Below, piece by piece: positions 10,411 through 20,911 of a DNA stretch of 64,000 bases (within the stretch, counting starts at the first letter, position 1; the number at the start of each line of letters is the position of its first letter). Origin of the DNA: Erodium maritimum (Eukaryota; Streptophyta; Magnoliopsida; Geraniales; Geraniaceae); assembly GCA_963921825.1 (NCBI GenBank), contig OY997596.1:10235001-10299000 (forward strand). The letters run 5' to 3'. The position numbers and the translations under genes are program-made. The notes under the pieces are model-generated. The model worked only from the letters and a program-made list of their open reading frames with translations, ran no database searches and was not told where the DNA came from.

Positions 10411-12732
10411 AAAAGATCAAACAACCTCCGGCTTAACCAAAGCCTCCAACAGTCCTAATATCAACAGTTTCTCAAACAACCTCCGGGCATAGTCATATGC
10501 CTCCAGTACTCCTAATATCGATAAGTTCACAAACAACCTCCGGGCATGGTCATATGCCTCCAGTAAAACTACTACGCTAAGTTCTCTGCTCCTACGACAC
10601 TACTAAGTGTCACATGCTTTTCCAACAATTACTAAGTTCCCGTGACATGCATTTCTAATATTCGCTACGTTCCCGTATCATGCTTTTCTAATATTTGAAT
10701 AAACCTACTCAACCCACGACACCCCGGTGTCACATGCAAATCTATTGTTAACTTTCCCCAGTCAGGGCCGAGATCCGGCTACTTTTCCCTACCTCGTGCG
10801 TGTTCTCCAAAAGCCAACCAACGAGCTCCGGTGTGATCTCAGTCACTCACCCAGCTTTCCCTTGCCTCGGTCCGCGGCACGATCTAAAAGAACACAATTT
10901 TAAACGATTTTAAGCTTGCAGGCATAATGCTGAATTTTAATAAACCTGACGCCCAAAAGTAACCCCGACAATGTCGATCACTCCCAAACTCCCTAATTAC
11001 TCAACATTGTCGATATTGGACCCGAAAAGGCCCGATTCGCCCAACACGGCGAATCTGCCCGGGTTTTGGAAACGCCCTTCCGGGGCTCCGAAAATTCTCG
11101 TTTTCGTTTCTACGCTCTTAGAATAATTCAAGGGTTCCTAAGAACTCGACGGAATCGCTTTCCGACTTCCGAGTAATTTAATTCGCGTTTAAAGTTTCTA
11201 ACCACAATTTCCGAATTCTCCCGAATTACAAACCCTAATTCTCTATTCCTCAATACAAAAAGGGAAATTCCAAGACTAATCAAATTTGTAGTGAATTTCC
11301 CAAATTCAAACCAATAAGCACATAATAGTCTTTGAAAAAAACGAAATAAAATAAAACCCAACTCTCAAGAATTACCACAACACCGGCGTCACTTCTTTGT
11401 GAAGATGACAAAACTTTCAATGCTTCACTATATGAGCAATCAATGCTCCAGCAACCAAGAACTTAGAAAAGAATTTAAAAAAAGGGAATAAAGAAGCTCA
11501 AACACTTCACGGTTTGCTTAATATCCCTTTCCTCTTTTCTTTTTTTGTTTTTCTCTGCTAACCCCACAACACAATAAAATCAACAACTCTAACCTTGTTT
11601 GCTCGGTTGACTTCGAGATCACAGCCACCAACCAAGTGACTCCTTTATTGTCTCTTCCTTGAAATATGATGACCCTTTATTGCTCCATCAATTGATTTTG
11701 TATCAAAACAATCAAAACCTCCTCTGTCCAAAACTGAAGCCGTCCCATCCTTCAAGCCAAAGCCTATGCTCACTTCCCTTTTGTCCAAACAGATCAAGCC
11801 GCCACACTGAAGAAGCCAAAGAACCAAAACTTTGGTTTCTCTGTACACGACCATCCACTTCAAGATGCTGCCGCCCCTCTCTTTTGTTCTTTCCAAAATG
11901 TCACCCAAAACCCTAATGTTTCCACTATTTGTACCCAAAACCTAACACCACCACATATTTGACATGTGGCAAGTGGGTCCCACTTATTTTGGAAAAATAG
12001 CTTCTAGATATTTTTTCAGTCAGATTCGCGAAATTTGGCCGTCTCGGGCCCCGAACGGGCACTTTTTCCAAGAAATTACGAAACTTCACGGGCTACAAGG
12101 AAACGGCTCAACTAAGACCGCTGCGACAACGGCTAAGCTTTTCGGATCCCAAACGGTCCTCGAATGGACCAAAACGTCGCTCGGTTGAATTTTCCACCGA
12201 AAAGTCAACATTTCCCAAATTGGTCAGAAAGTTGCCCTGAGTCCCCCGGAACTCACTTTGGTTCAACTTAAGTCCGGTATGACCCTCGGGGTCCAATTCT
12301 GGTTCAATACAGTGTCTGCTCAAAAATTTTAAATTTTCCTGTTTTTCGCAGGTTTGACTGGCGTTGACCGGGAGTGATTATTACACCGACATTGTCTGCT
12401 AGTTATGTCGTAGTCAGTCTATTATCTGTGGTGGTGAGCGAACGCTCACCCCTAGCTACTTTTCCTACAGGTACTGATCACAGGACGGACTAGGTGAGCT
12501 CTCGAAGCTTGTGGAGCTAGGAGCGGAGTCCGGGTTTTTATCTTTTGAGTCTAGTGACGGATACCTTGTACTTTTGTCCACGTGTTGGGACATATTTTTA
12601 AGTTGTAAATATTATTTTGATTAATTAAATGGAGATTTTAAAGTGTTTATCCAAAACAGGTTTCATTGTTTTATTGTTTTAAAATGTTCGCGTCCCGAGT
12701 TCGGTTCACTGAAAATGGGGCGTGACACATTT

Positions 12733-13217
12733 ATTTGAGTTTTCCGAATTAATAAATTTCGTTTCTGCACATGTTTAGATTTATATGAAATTTAATATAA
12801 TATATTGTACACACATAACGCAAGACAAGGACACAAGGACCTGCCCCGCTGAGTAAAAATAGGAAGAAGAAGTGGACTGATGGAGATTATCGATTGCGGA
12901 TTTGGCTTTTTCTGTTTGCGGATATAGGTCATCTGTTTTGCGGATTCAATATGACAAATTGTTTGCTAATATTTCAAATTTCGTTTACTAAAAAATATAT
13001 AATGATTTGAGAATTTAATACTTTCGTTTTGCGTACGAAAGGGAAGTGAAACGGTTTGTGGTAGACCAATCAACTAATGACAGCTTCGAAACGTGGGTGA
13101 GAATTAATTGCTCCACTAACCCACGATGCCCTACATGTTCCACTATATATACCCAAATAGAGTATCCTTTTATACTTAACCCTCAACTCTTCGAATACCC
13201 AATTTTACTCTGAAAAA
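12733..13217. other. Non-coding stretch upstream of small gene 1
   Basis: The sequence resumes from the 3' flank of the transposase after LTR B. From 12893 to 12995 it carries inverted CGCAAA units (TTTGCG-type, ending at 12898, 12920, 12942 and, in weaker form, 12967 and 12989). A TATA box follows at 13144. The segment 13022-13217 is duplicated at 13831-14029 ahead of small gene 2. Confidence 0.65.
13144..13151 (+). promoter_or_regulatory. TATA box of small gene 1
   Basis: TATATATA, 67 bp upstream of the ATG at 13218. The same box lies at an equivalent distance upstream of small gene 2. Confidence 0.6.
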
Positions 13218-13535
13218 ATGGCATCGTCAAGCAGCAGGAAGCGTAAAAGCTATGAAGATGAACTCGACGAACGCGAAAGGAAGCTGAAGGAGCAGAACAA
13301 GAAGGACAGAAAACAAAAGCGTCTAATCAAACACGAGAAGTTCGTGACGAGCTTCAAGGAAATCAAGCACAAGCTTTCTGAGATCGAGCTTGTGCTTCAA
13401 ATATTGGCCTCGGATGTTGGCGAGGAGCTGTGCACTGACATGAGCACCGAAGAGGTGCTTGCAAACACAGCCTTCACCAGGAAGATAACCGAAGTGATCA
13501 TAGTTGTGAACAAGGCTATGAAACTGGTGGTATAG
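13218..13535 (+). CDS. Small basic coiled-coil protein, family 1 copy a (105 aa)
   Basis: An unrecognised protein of 105 residues. The N-terminus is Ser- and basic-rich (MASSSSRKRK, NLS-like). It is followed by a strongly charged helix (residues about 12-40, E/K/R-rich with KEQNKKDRKQKR) and a second predicted helical part (41-105) with heptad-like Leu/Ile/Val spacing and one Cys. It shares about 76% identity, by my count, with the protein from 14030. A TATA box 67 bp upstream and the conserved leader (ccaattttactctg before the ATG) support the start and real transcription. It sits inside the MULE between transposase and the Ulp1-like gene, flanked on both sides by CGCAAA arrays. The function is unknown. 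A DNA-binding or accessory role for the element is only an inference from charge, position and duplication. Confidence 0.72.
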   Translation: MASSSSRKRKSYEDELDERERKLKEQNKKDRKQKRLIKHEKFVTSFKEIKHKLSEIELVLQILASDVGEELCTDMSTEEVLANTAFTRKITEVIIVVNKAMKLVV

Positions 13536-14029
13536 GGATAGCAAACCATATTCTCTTCATTCCTTTTGTCTGTTCTTAACCAGTTTAAAGTAATTAAAAA
13601 AATCGTTTTCCTTAAAATAGTTTATATTTCACTTTCGATTATATATAATTCCGTTATTTATGTTACACGCGAAACAGATTATTAGAATCAGCAAACCATG
13701 ATCTCTGTATCCGCAAACCAGAATCTATGTTTTCACAAACTTCCGTCCTTAATTATAGTCGCGAAACATAATAAAAGTATCCGCAAACTACAAGATCGTA
13801 TACGCAAACACCAAGTAAAGAGAATATACAACTTCGTTTTTGCGTACAAAAAGGAAAGTGGACCGGTATGTGGTAGACCAATCAAATATTGACAGCGTGG
13901 AAACGTGTAGGAGAATTAATTGCTCCACTAACCTACGATGCCCTAGATATTCCCCTATATATACCAAATACTGTATCCTTCTATACTCATCCCTCAACTC
14001 TTCCTATAACCAATTTTACTCTGGAAAAA
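13536..14029. other. Spacer between small genes 1 and 2: array then duplicated promoter
   Basis: The 3' flank of gene 1 is followed by plus-strand units at 13690, 13712, 13734, near 13761, 13782 and 13803. Then comes the duplicated promoter block 13831-14029. The duplicated block and the gene behind it show that a unit of about 0.8 kb was tandemly copied. Confidence 0.65.
13956..13963 (+). promoter_or_regulatory. TATA box of small gene 2
   Basis: TATATATA, 74 bp upstream of the ATG at 14030, in sequence homologous to the promoter of small gene 1. Confidence 0.58.
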
Positions 14030-14347
14030 ATGTCGTCCTCAAGCAGCAGGAAGCGTAGAAGTTATGAAGATGAATTCGACGAACGCGAAAGGAAGCTGAA
14101 GGAGCAGAACAAGAAGGACAGAAAACAAAAGCGTCTCATCAAGCATGAAGAGTTTTTGATGAAGTTCAAGGCAATAGGGCGTCAGCTTTCTGACATTGAG
14201 CTTGAGCTTGAAATTTTGGGTATGGAAGTAGGCGAACAGCTGTGCACTGACATGAGCTCCGAAGAAGCGCTTGCAAACTCAGCCCTGAACAAGAAGATAA
14301 CCGAAGTGATCATTGCGGTGAACAAAGCTATGAAACTAGTGGTATAG
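14030..14347 (+). CDS. Small basic coiled-coil protein, family 1 copy b (105 aa)
   Basis: A tandem paralogue of the 13218 gene, also 105 residues. The helix core KEQNKKDRKQKRLIKHE and the C-terminus NKAMKLVV are identical, and about 25 scattered substitutions lie mostly in the middle. I chose the ATG at 14030, although the frame is open back to 13889, because it aligns with the start of copy a and follows the same leader (ccaattttactctgg). There are no stops or gaps, and protein length is kept exactly, so the pair has diverged mainly by substitutions. No known family is recognised; a nuclear DNA- or chromatin-binding role is possible from the RKRR-type start. Confidence 0.72.
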   Translation: MSSSSSRKRRSYEDEFDERERKLKEQNKKDRKQKRLIKHEEFLMKFKAIGRQLSDIELELEILGMEVGEQLCTDMSSEEALANSALNKKITEVIIAVNKAMKLVV

Positions 14348-15052
14348 GCATAGCAAACCCTAGTCTCTTTTGTTTCCCTTTATCTGTTCTTAACCAAATC
14401 TTATTAATCAATAACAAAATCTTTTTCCTTAAATACGTTTATATTTCGCTTTCAAGTTATGTATGATTCCATGATTTGTGTTACACGCGAAACAGAATAT
14501 AAGTATCAACAAACCATGATATCTGTATCCGCAAACCAGAATCTCTGTATTAGAAACTTTAAGTCAATAAAAATAGGCATAATAATAGGCAAATTTACAA
14601 TATTAGCAAACCAGTATATATGAATCCGCAAACTACAAGTCCGTATCCGCAAAAAACATGTTAAAGAAAAAAAATATCAGTATTAGCAAAACAGGATCTC
14701 TGTATCCGCAAACTACAAGGCCATATATGGCCATTATACCCATCATCGTCTTCCTCCACATTTTCTTTATCCTCCTCTTTCTCATCATCGTCATCGTCAC
14801 TGATGATAATAGGGCAATCCTCTTTCTATTATGGTGACATGACATAATTAAAAATAGGTCTATGATGACATGATTTGTAGGGTTAAAAAATTGATTTAAA
14901 CTTAACCAAACAGCGGTGAAAAGACATAACAACGCATTAAATGAGATAAGATCTTGGTGCATTCAAGGAGGATTTTAGTAATGATGTACTGTAACCGTGG
15001 TAACTTAACCGTCAGATTTTGAAATCATACCATCTGATTTTGGGGAACGATT

Positions 15053-15062
15053 GACACGTGTC
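15053..15062. promoter_or_regulatory. G-box palindrome upstream of small gene 3
   Basis: GACACGTGTC, containing the CACGTG G-box core bound by plant bZIP and bHLH factors, 285 bp before the ATG. The same decamer occurs 284 bp before the ATG of small gene 4. Confidence 0.5.
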
Positions 15063-15247
15063 CTCTACAAGATCTTATCGTATCACATTCCGATAGACGT
15101 AAATCAGCATTTAGTTTGAGAATTATGAGTTATTGATTGCGAAAATAATATATATGTTTTGCGGAATCCTTACCAGTAAACTAATCTATATATAATTAGA
15201 ACTCTACTTTTAACGAAATAACGATAATGCCACCGCAAGATTTCAAC

Positions 15248-15255
15248 TATAAATA
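15248..15255 (+). promoter_or_regulatory. TATA box of small gene 3
   Basis: TATAAATA followed by cccccac, 92 bp upstream of the ATG; conserved upstream of small gene 4. Confidence 0.62.
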
Positions 15256-15346
15256 CCCCCACCCCTATATTTCTTAACCCTAGAACTCTTCTTCAATTTC
15301 AAAACCTCTTCTCTAATAACTTCAAACCACCAGATCTGCAAAAGAG

Positions 15347-15694
15347 ATGGCCTCCAACAGGAAACGCACCAGATCTCAAGGTAACGTCTGCACCGAAGAA
15401 GCTGTGGAACGTACCATTGAGGAACGTTCTAAGAAGATGCGTGAGATGGAGCAAGCGGCTATGGATACGACAATGGAGATTCGCAAAGTGAAGATGGCAC
15501 TAATCCAATGCCACTTTTTTCTGATGGAGGAGAAGGTGGAAAACCTTATCCATGATCTGGAAGTGCTTGACATGAGGAACGACAATGCAAAGCTTAACGA
15601 AGATAGAGACAAGATGATGACGGCACTGAAACAGATTCAGGATTTCTTCAAAACCATGGCCATAGTAGAAGACGAAGGCACATCCGGCCCATGA
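15347..15694 (+). CDS. Small coiled-coil protein, family 2 copy a (115 aa)
   Basis: An unrecognised 115-residue protein. It starts MASNRKRTRS (basic, NLS-like). A long charged helix follows (residues about 17-105: E/K/R-rich, with Met/Leu/Ile at heptad-like spacing), then a short acidic tail ending EGTSGP. The MAS-x-RKR start resembles the two family-1 proteins, but I cannot align the remainder with them. A homologous gene follows at 16519. A TATA box, a conserved G-box and a conserved 5' leader (aacttcaaaccaccag before the ATG) support expression and the start. The gene is inside the MULE, and its 3' side carries a CGCAAA array. Function unknown. Confidence 0.72.
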   Translation: MASNRKRTRSQGNVCTEEAVERTIEERSKKMREMEQAAMDTTMEIRKVKMALIQCHFFLMEEKVENLIHDLEVLDMRNDNAKLNEDRDKMMTALKQIQDFFKTMAIVEDEGTSGP

Positions 15695-16225
15695 AGGATG
15701 TAATCATATTTTCACTTGTATCATGTCAATCGTCTTTTGATGTTTTTGTTTTGGGTTTTGAAAACTTGGTTTCTCAATGAAATGATGATTAGTATCTACC
15801 TATTCTACTGTTAAAGTAATCTATATAAATTCGCAAAAGACATATTATGTATTCTCGAAGACGTAGTTTTAATTTCGTAAATGTGAACATGATTGCTCGC
15901 AAACGAAAATTACTGAAATGATAACATGTTTGCACACAACTAGAGCATATCAGCAAAATACAGACAATAATTAAATTCGCGAAACATAATAACAGTATCC
16001 GCAAACAACAAGTCCGTATCCGCAGACAATGATCTCTGCATCCGCAAACTACAAGTCCTTATCCGCAAAACTAAGTGCGATAAGACTAACCAACGCATTA
16101 AATGCGATAAGATCTTCTTGCATTCGATTGGGATTTTACTAATGATGAAATATAACCGTGAAAATTTAACCGTCTGATTATCAAATCATATCGATTACAT
16201 GATACGTCTAATTTTCGTAACGATT

Positions 16226-16235
16226 GACACGTGTC
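16226..16235. promoter_or_regulatory. G-box palindrome upstream of small gene 4
   Basis: GACACGTGTC, at the same distance from the ATG as in small gene 3. Confidence 0.5.
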
Positions 16236-16420
16236 CTCTACAATATCTTACAGTATCACATACTGGTACACGCAAATTAGCATTTAGTTTGAGAATTATG
16301 AGATACGGATTGCGAAAATAAGGTATATGTTTTGCGGAATTATTATTAGTTAACTAATCTGTCTATAATTAGAACTCTACTTTAAACATAATAACGATAA
16401 TGTCACCGCAAGAATTCAAC

Positions 16421-16428
16421 TATAAATA
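16421..16428 (+). promoter_or_regulatory. TATA box of small gene 4
   Basis: TATAAATA followed by cccccac, 98 bp upstream of the ATG at 16519. Confidence 0.62.
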
Positions 16429-16518
16429 CCCCCACCTCTATATCACTGAACCCTACAACTCTCTTTCAATTTAAAATTCTCTTCTCAAATAACTTCAAAC
16501 CACCAGTCTGCAAAAGCG

Positions 16519-16836
16519 ATGGCCTCAAACAGGAAACGCACCAAAGGGGAAGGAAACGTTTGCAACGCAGAAGCTATGGAACGTACCAGAGAGGAAGCCG
16601 CTTTGGAGTCTAAAATACAGTTACGCAAAATAAGGTTGGCACTATGCCAGATCCACTTTTTGCTGATGCAGGAGAAGGTGAAAAGCCTTGCCAATGAACT
16701 GCAAGTGCTTGACATGAGCAACTTGACTGAAAAGCACAAGGAAGATAGGGACAAGATGATGGCGACACTGAAAAAGATTCAGGACTTCTTCAAAACAATT
16801 GAGGTAGACATGGAGCAGGGCACATCCGACCCATGA
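16519..16836 (+). CDS. Small coiled-coil protein, family 2 copy b (105 aa)
   Basis: A tandem paralogue of the 15347 gene, 105 residues. It shares the MASNRKRT start, the central QEKV/EEKV helix, the EDRDKMMATLKKIQDFF-type motif and the GTSDP end. Copy a has a 10-residue longer N-terminal helix, so the two differ by an in-frame indel. The frame is intact. Both copies keep an acidic C-terminus and a basic N-terminus. No homologous family is recognised. Its place between transposase and the Ulp1-like gene suggests an element-encoded accessory factor, which is inference. Confidence 0.7.
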   Translation: MASNRKRTKGEGNVCNAEAMERTREEAALESKIQLRKIRLALCQIHFLLMQEKVKSLANELQVLDMSNLTEKHKEDRDKMMATLKKIQDFFKTIEVDMEQGTSDP

Positions 16837-16971
16837 AGGATGTAGTTATATTTTCCCTATTATCATGTCAATCGTCTTTTTAGGTTTTTGTATTTTGTTT
16901 TGAAAACTTAGTTTCTCAGTGAATGTATGACTAGTATCTGCTTATCAATATGAAAGTCACCTACATTTAAC

Positions 16972-17340
16972 TCGCAAACGATATTGCATAATCTGAAACA
17001 AGGAACCCCACTTTCTCAAACCAAGGATTGAAAATTCGCAAAACAGAAAAACAGTTCCGCAAACTAGACACTGTATATTCGCAAAACAGAAAACACATTA
17101 CCTCAAAAAACAGAGGAACCCCAGTTTCGCAAACCAAGGATTGCCTCTTCGCAAAACAGAAAAACAATACCCGCAAACTAGACACTATACATTCGCAAAA
17201 CAGAAAACACATAACCTCAACCAACAACTTGTTTATCCTACAATACAACATATTCAGAAACAAAAGATCTTATAAATTCTGAAAATAGTACACAGATTAT
17301 TCTCAAACAATATATCATAAATTCTCAAACAAAAAAAATT
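16972..17340 (+). repeat. 22-bp-phased CGCAAA array downstream of small gene 4
   Basis: CGCAAA starts at 17037, 17058, 17080, 17128, 17150, 17172 and 17194. CTCAA-type variants at 17102 and 17216 fill the phase, giving a spacing of 21-22 bp with one 26-bp jump. Between cores the sequence varies, alternating cgcaaaacagaaa and cgcaaactagaca forms. Confidence 0.88.
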
Positions 17341-18098
17341 GTCGTTTCTGAAAAAAAACACCAGTAATCAAAAAGACTAAGCTTTATGACGTTCGCATGG
17401 TAATAAGGCTTTATACTTGACACTAAATTTGAATGTGGTCTTCTTCTTTTTGAAATAATCTTTGATATTCTCCTCAATTCCTAGCCACAGGTTGTTCTTC
17501 TCAAATGCGATCAACTTAAAGAGGAATCTTTTCCTCAATAACTCGATTTGTGCAGCCTACAAAATCAAAATTTAAAGATCAAATCTATACGCATTGCTAT
17601 ATACTGACAAAGAAATAATTGTTGGTTTAACTTACATCATTAACGTTCAATTCTCCTGCCCAATTCCCATTGCCAAGATACGATTCCATGTGCCACATAG
17701 CATACACCCCACAATCCATATGATTGTCGTTAGATTCCCATGGTACATGTAACCGATCAATCTTACCGTTGAAAATTTTCTGAGCTAGAGCTTTATTAGT
17801 TTTTGATATGAACTTGCAAATTTTAGACCTCTACGCAAATCAAAAACACCAAAGAAAAATAAATAAAAACAGAAATGAATAGATAGACAGTAATCAAACA
17901 CATACTCAATGAGAAAAGAATACGTACTAATGTATAGTGAATTTTTTCATAACGAACATCATCATCAACCGTTCCTTTCACATTGTCAATAATAATTGAA
18001 TTTCCATTCTTCATATCGATGCATAACAGTGTGAAGTGATTGCTCTTAAAAGCAACTATGAAAACTTGTAGAAAATATATAAAATGCATCAGCATATC

Positions 18099-18322
18099 AG
18101 CAAAACACATATTCACTATCAGCAAACTACATTTTCATTATCAGCAACACATAGAAACTGTTTCTCAAACCAGGGTGCGCATATCCGCAAAACATGTATT
18201 CAGTTTCCGCAAACTTGATAGAAAATATTCGCAAACAAGAAAATCCATACCCTCAAACCAGATATTGCGTGACTCAAACAGGTAAACGTTATTCCTCAAG
18301 CAATGGTGCGTATAGACGCAAA
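18099..18322 (+). repeat. 22-bp-phased array in intron 6 of the Ulp1-like gene
   Basis: Units start at 18099, 18121, 18143, 18164, 18186, 18208, 18230, 18252, 18273, 18295 and 18317: eleven consecutive units 21-22 bp apart. Cores are CGCAAA or the variants AGCAAA, CTCAAA, AGCAAC. The exons to either side lack the motif. Confidence 0.9.
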
Positions 18323-20407
18323 ACATACAAACCTTACCTGCAACCAACATATTGAATATTCTAAAACCAACCATGTATTATACTTACCAAGTCCAACTTC
18401 TTCCATGAAAAAGAATGGAACTCCTTAGTTTCAAATTTGAAAATTTCGTCAAAAGCTACATCTTTTTTATGTGCCGAAAGCGTAGCCTACAAAATAAAAA
18501 TATTAATAACAAAAACATATTAAAATAATTCAAACTATAAACGTAATCAACAAAAAAATTGCGCAAACTATCCTTACACTAAGAGTAGCTGAAAAGAAGA
18601 ACCGGTTAGGTGATGAATCACTCTTGATAGTTTCCAGATGATTCAGATAGTGACACCACCCATTAACGGTTTCTAGTTCAATTCATGCATCCTTTTTGAA
18701 AGAAATAAAGCCCCCCTTGGTAATATAATTTTCAGAGCACTGAAACATAAAAGCCCTGCATTCACAGAGAGAAAAAGCCTATTCACTGTATTTGCAAAAA
18801 TAAAATATGAAAACAAAATAAGGGGAAAAACATATTTTACTTACCAGTCCTCGGTTTTGCTTTTATTCAGCACTCAATCAGCAACACAATCCTCAACCTC
18901 TAGAATATCGGACCAATAATCTGTTTGACGATCAACGTACGGAGAACACCGAAATTTAGACGGTGCAATCAAACGAGGTAAAGGTTGTTTGTCTGGGGTT
19001 TCCCTTAATAAAGATGCCTTAATACATCCAATTGACGTAAAACTATTGCCACTTGCAGCAGGTTTCTTAACAACAGGGGGATTTTTCTTAACACCACCTT
19101 GAACTTTTTTTGCTACAACAGTACGGGGTACTTTCTTCTCGGGGACAGCAGTGGGGCCTTTCTTACCGGGTGCACGAGCGAGAGCTCTCTTCTTCGGTGG
19201 ATCAATAATTGAGCCAGGCTCCACATGACCAACACCATCAGTCGACTTCTTAGGAGGATGCATGAGCCCTTTTTTATCAGGAAGAGGTATGCCAGCAGGG
19301 CGTTGTACTATGGATTCACGCAATATTGTCATTGCAAGTTCAGGATTCTCGTCGACTGTCTCAGAGACCTCTTTCCCACCAATAGAACGATTGATATTTT
19401 GGTCAACCCGTGCAGTAACAATTGGCGGGGGTTGAGTCTTGCAAGCTTGATTAACAGGTGGATCATTGTTGACATTTTTTTCGACAACAATTATATTGAG
19501 TGGCTCGGGTTGCTCTTGAAGTGTCTGAAAAAAGTCATTGACAGACGGAGACCCGTTGACATTTCCTTGTCTGCATTCTATAGTAAGTGGGTCAAATTCC
19601 ACTACAAGAGCCCAACAATCATCTTTGTTAACAACATCGGGAGCTTCACATTCCGTGATTGGATTATCAACAACCATGTCACAAGCTTGCTTCCCAATAC
19701 CATAAGCAACAGAAATAGCGTCAAACTCATCGCCAACACTGTTATTCTTTTCTGGCTCAGTTTATTCTGCAACAATATTATCCACAGGGGCTGCATCATT
19801 ACTTGCGAACAATTTCCGTACCACATTATCGCATTCAGGGCTTGACAATGTAGTGGATCCAGCAGGGCATGGAGAAAGAACATTGGCAGGCGATTTTTGG
19901 GATGGTGAAAGAAGTCTAAATGATGGTGGAGTAACGGCACGAGCAGGTGGCTTCTCTCCTCCTTTGTACCCTTCCCCAACGCGTGTTGCTGCTTCAATCA
20001 ATTTCTCAATGGTCTCAATAACCCCGGGTAGATTAAACCATGAGTCTTGTGACAGCAACACACTTTGTGTGTCAGGCATGGCCTCTTCGGGATTTTTTTT
20101 CCCGGTCAAACCATCAAACAGGGTGGACATTGTCTTGAAACACTCAGTATTGGGATCAGCGATGTGCCCTTCAACCAACAACTGATGCCATTCCAAAAAA
20201 CCTTATGCAACCTTATTCCCTGCTATTCGAAACCTTTCTGCAATCCTCTGAATACGATAAAAAGAAGCATGTTAATGTGATTAAATGCAAACAAATAAAA
20301 CACAGGGTATGCATCAACTACGAAACACATCTTCAAACCAAAATGTGCATATTTTCACACAATAAACCTAGGCACAAATCACATGCAGCAAATACTCAAA
20401 ACTGTTT

Positions 20408-20911
20408 CGCAAAACAGAGTGCGCATACTCGCAAAACAAAGAATCACTATCCGCAAACTAGGTAAAGCATACACGCAAAACATAAATTCACAATCCGCAA
20501 ACAGGGTAAGCATATTCGCAAAACATATATTCACAATCCGCAGACTAGGTAAAGCATATTAGCAAAAAGGTCAATCAATAACAGAGAATGCATCAACTAA
20601 AACACACATCTACAGACCAAAATGAGCATATTTTAAAACTGTTCCTACCAGAGTACGCACTATCGCAAAACATACAATCACTATCCGCAAACTATTAAAA
20701 CCATACTAGCGAAGCAAAAATTCACTATCCGCAAACTAGGTAAAGCATATTCGCAAAACATATATTCACTATCCGCAAAACACAATATCACTAAACGAAG
20801 AACATATATTCACTATTCACAGAACATATATTCACTGTTCGCATAACATAAATTCACTATCTGCAAACCAGGTAAAGCATATTCGCAGAACATATGTTTA
20901 CTATCCGCAAA
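20408..20911 (+). repeat. 22-bp-phased array in intron 3 of the Ulp1-like gene
   Basis: First block: units at 20408, 20430, 20452, 20474, 20496, 20517, 20539 and 20561. Second block: 20664, 20686, 20708, 20730, 20752, 20774, 20796, 20818, 20840, 20862, 20884 and 20906, all exactly 22 bp apart. Intact CGCAAA cores alternate with degraded ones (CGCAGA, CACAGA, CGCATA, TGCAAA) that remain in phase. Frequent unit texts are CGCAAAACATA and CGCAAACTAGG. Confidence 0.93.

Larger units (their letters stand above)
8951..12385 (+). mobile_element. Solo LTR C, nested inside LTR B
   Basis: Starts TGTCACACCCC and ends GTGATTATTACA, 3435 bp, flanked by CCGAC (8946-8950 and 12386-12390). The sequence to either side is continuous LTR B. 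It contains no gag or pol region. It must be younger than B. Confidence 0.92.
6012..12727 (-). mobile_element. Solo LTR B (minus orientation), split by LTR C
   Basis: The outer ends are TGTAATAACC at 6012 and GGGCGTGACA at 12727, the reverse complement of LTR A's ends. The flanking duplication is CATTT (6007-6011 and 12728-12732). Excluding the nested LTR C and one CCGAC copy it is 3276 bp. No coding capacity for gag or pol is visible. It inserted 93 bp beyond the transposase stop codon and belongs to the same family as A and C, sharing subterminal sequence, the GGTGAGCG palindrome and the tandem arrays. Confidence 0.92.
14348..15346. other. Spacer between small genes 2 and 3
   Basis: Plus-strand array units occur at 14486, 14508, 14530 and 14552, and more loosely up to about 14715. 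A short CT/AT-rich stretch follows (14740-14830). From about 14990 the promoter block of small gene 3 begins, homologous to 16140-16518, including a GACACGTGTC palindrome (15053) and a TATA box (15248). I see no gene. Confidence 0.6.
15695..16518. other. Spacer between small genes 3 and 4: array then duplicated promoter
   Basis: Plus-strand array units at 15832, 15854 (CTCGAA), 15876 (CGTAAA), 15898, 15952, 15978, 16000, 16021, 16043 and 16064 lie mostly 21-22 bp apart. The promoter block 16140-16518 follows, homologous to 14990-15346. Confidence 0.65.

Noticed and set aside
19225-19845. 206-codon plus-strand frame
   Set aside because: It is antisense to exon 4 of the Ulp1-like gene, whose minus-strand reading fits the family and the splice phases.
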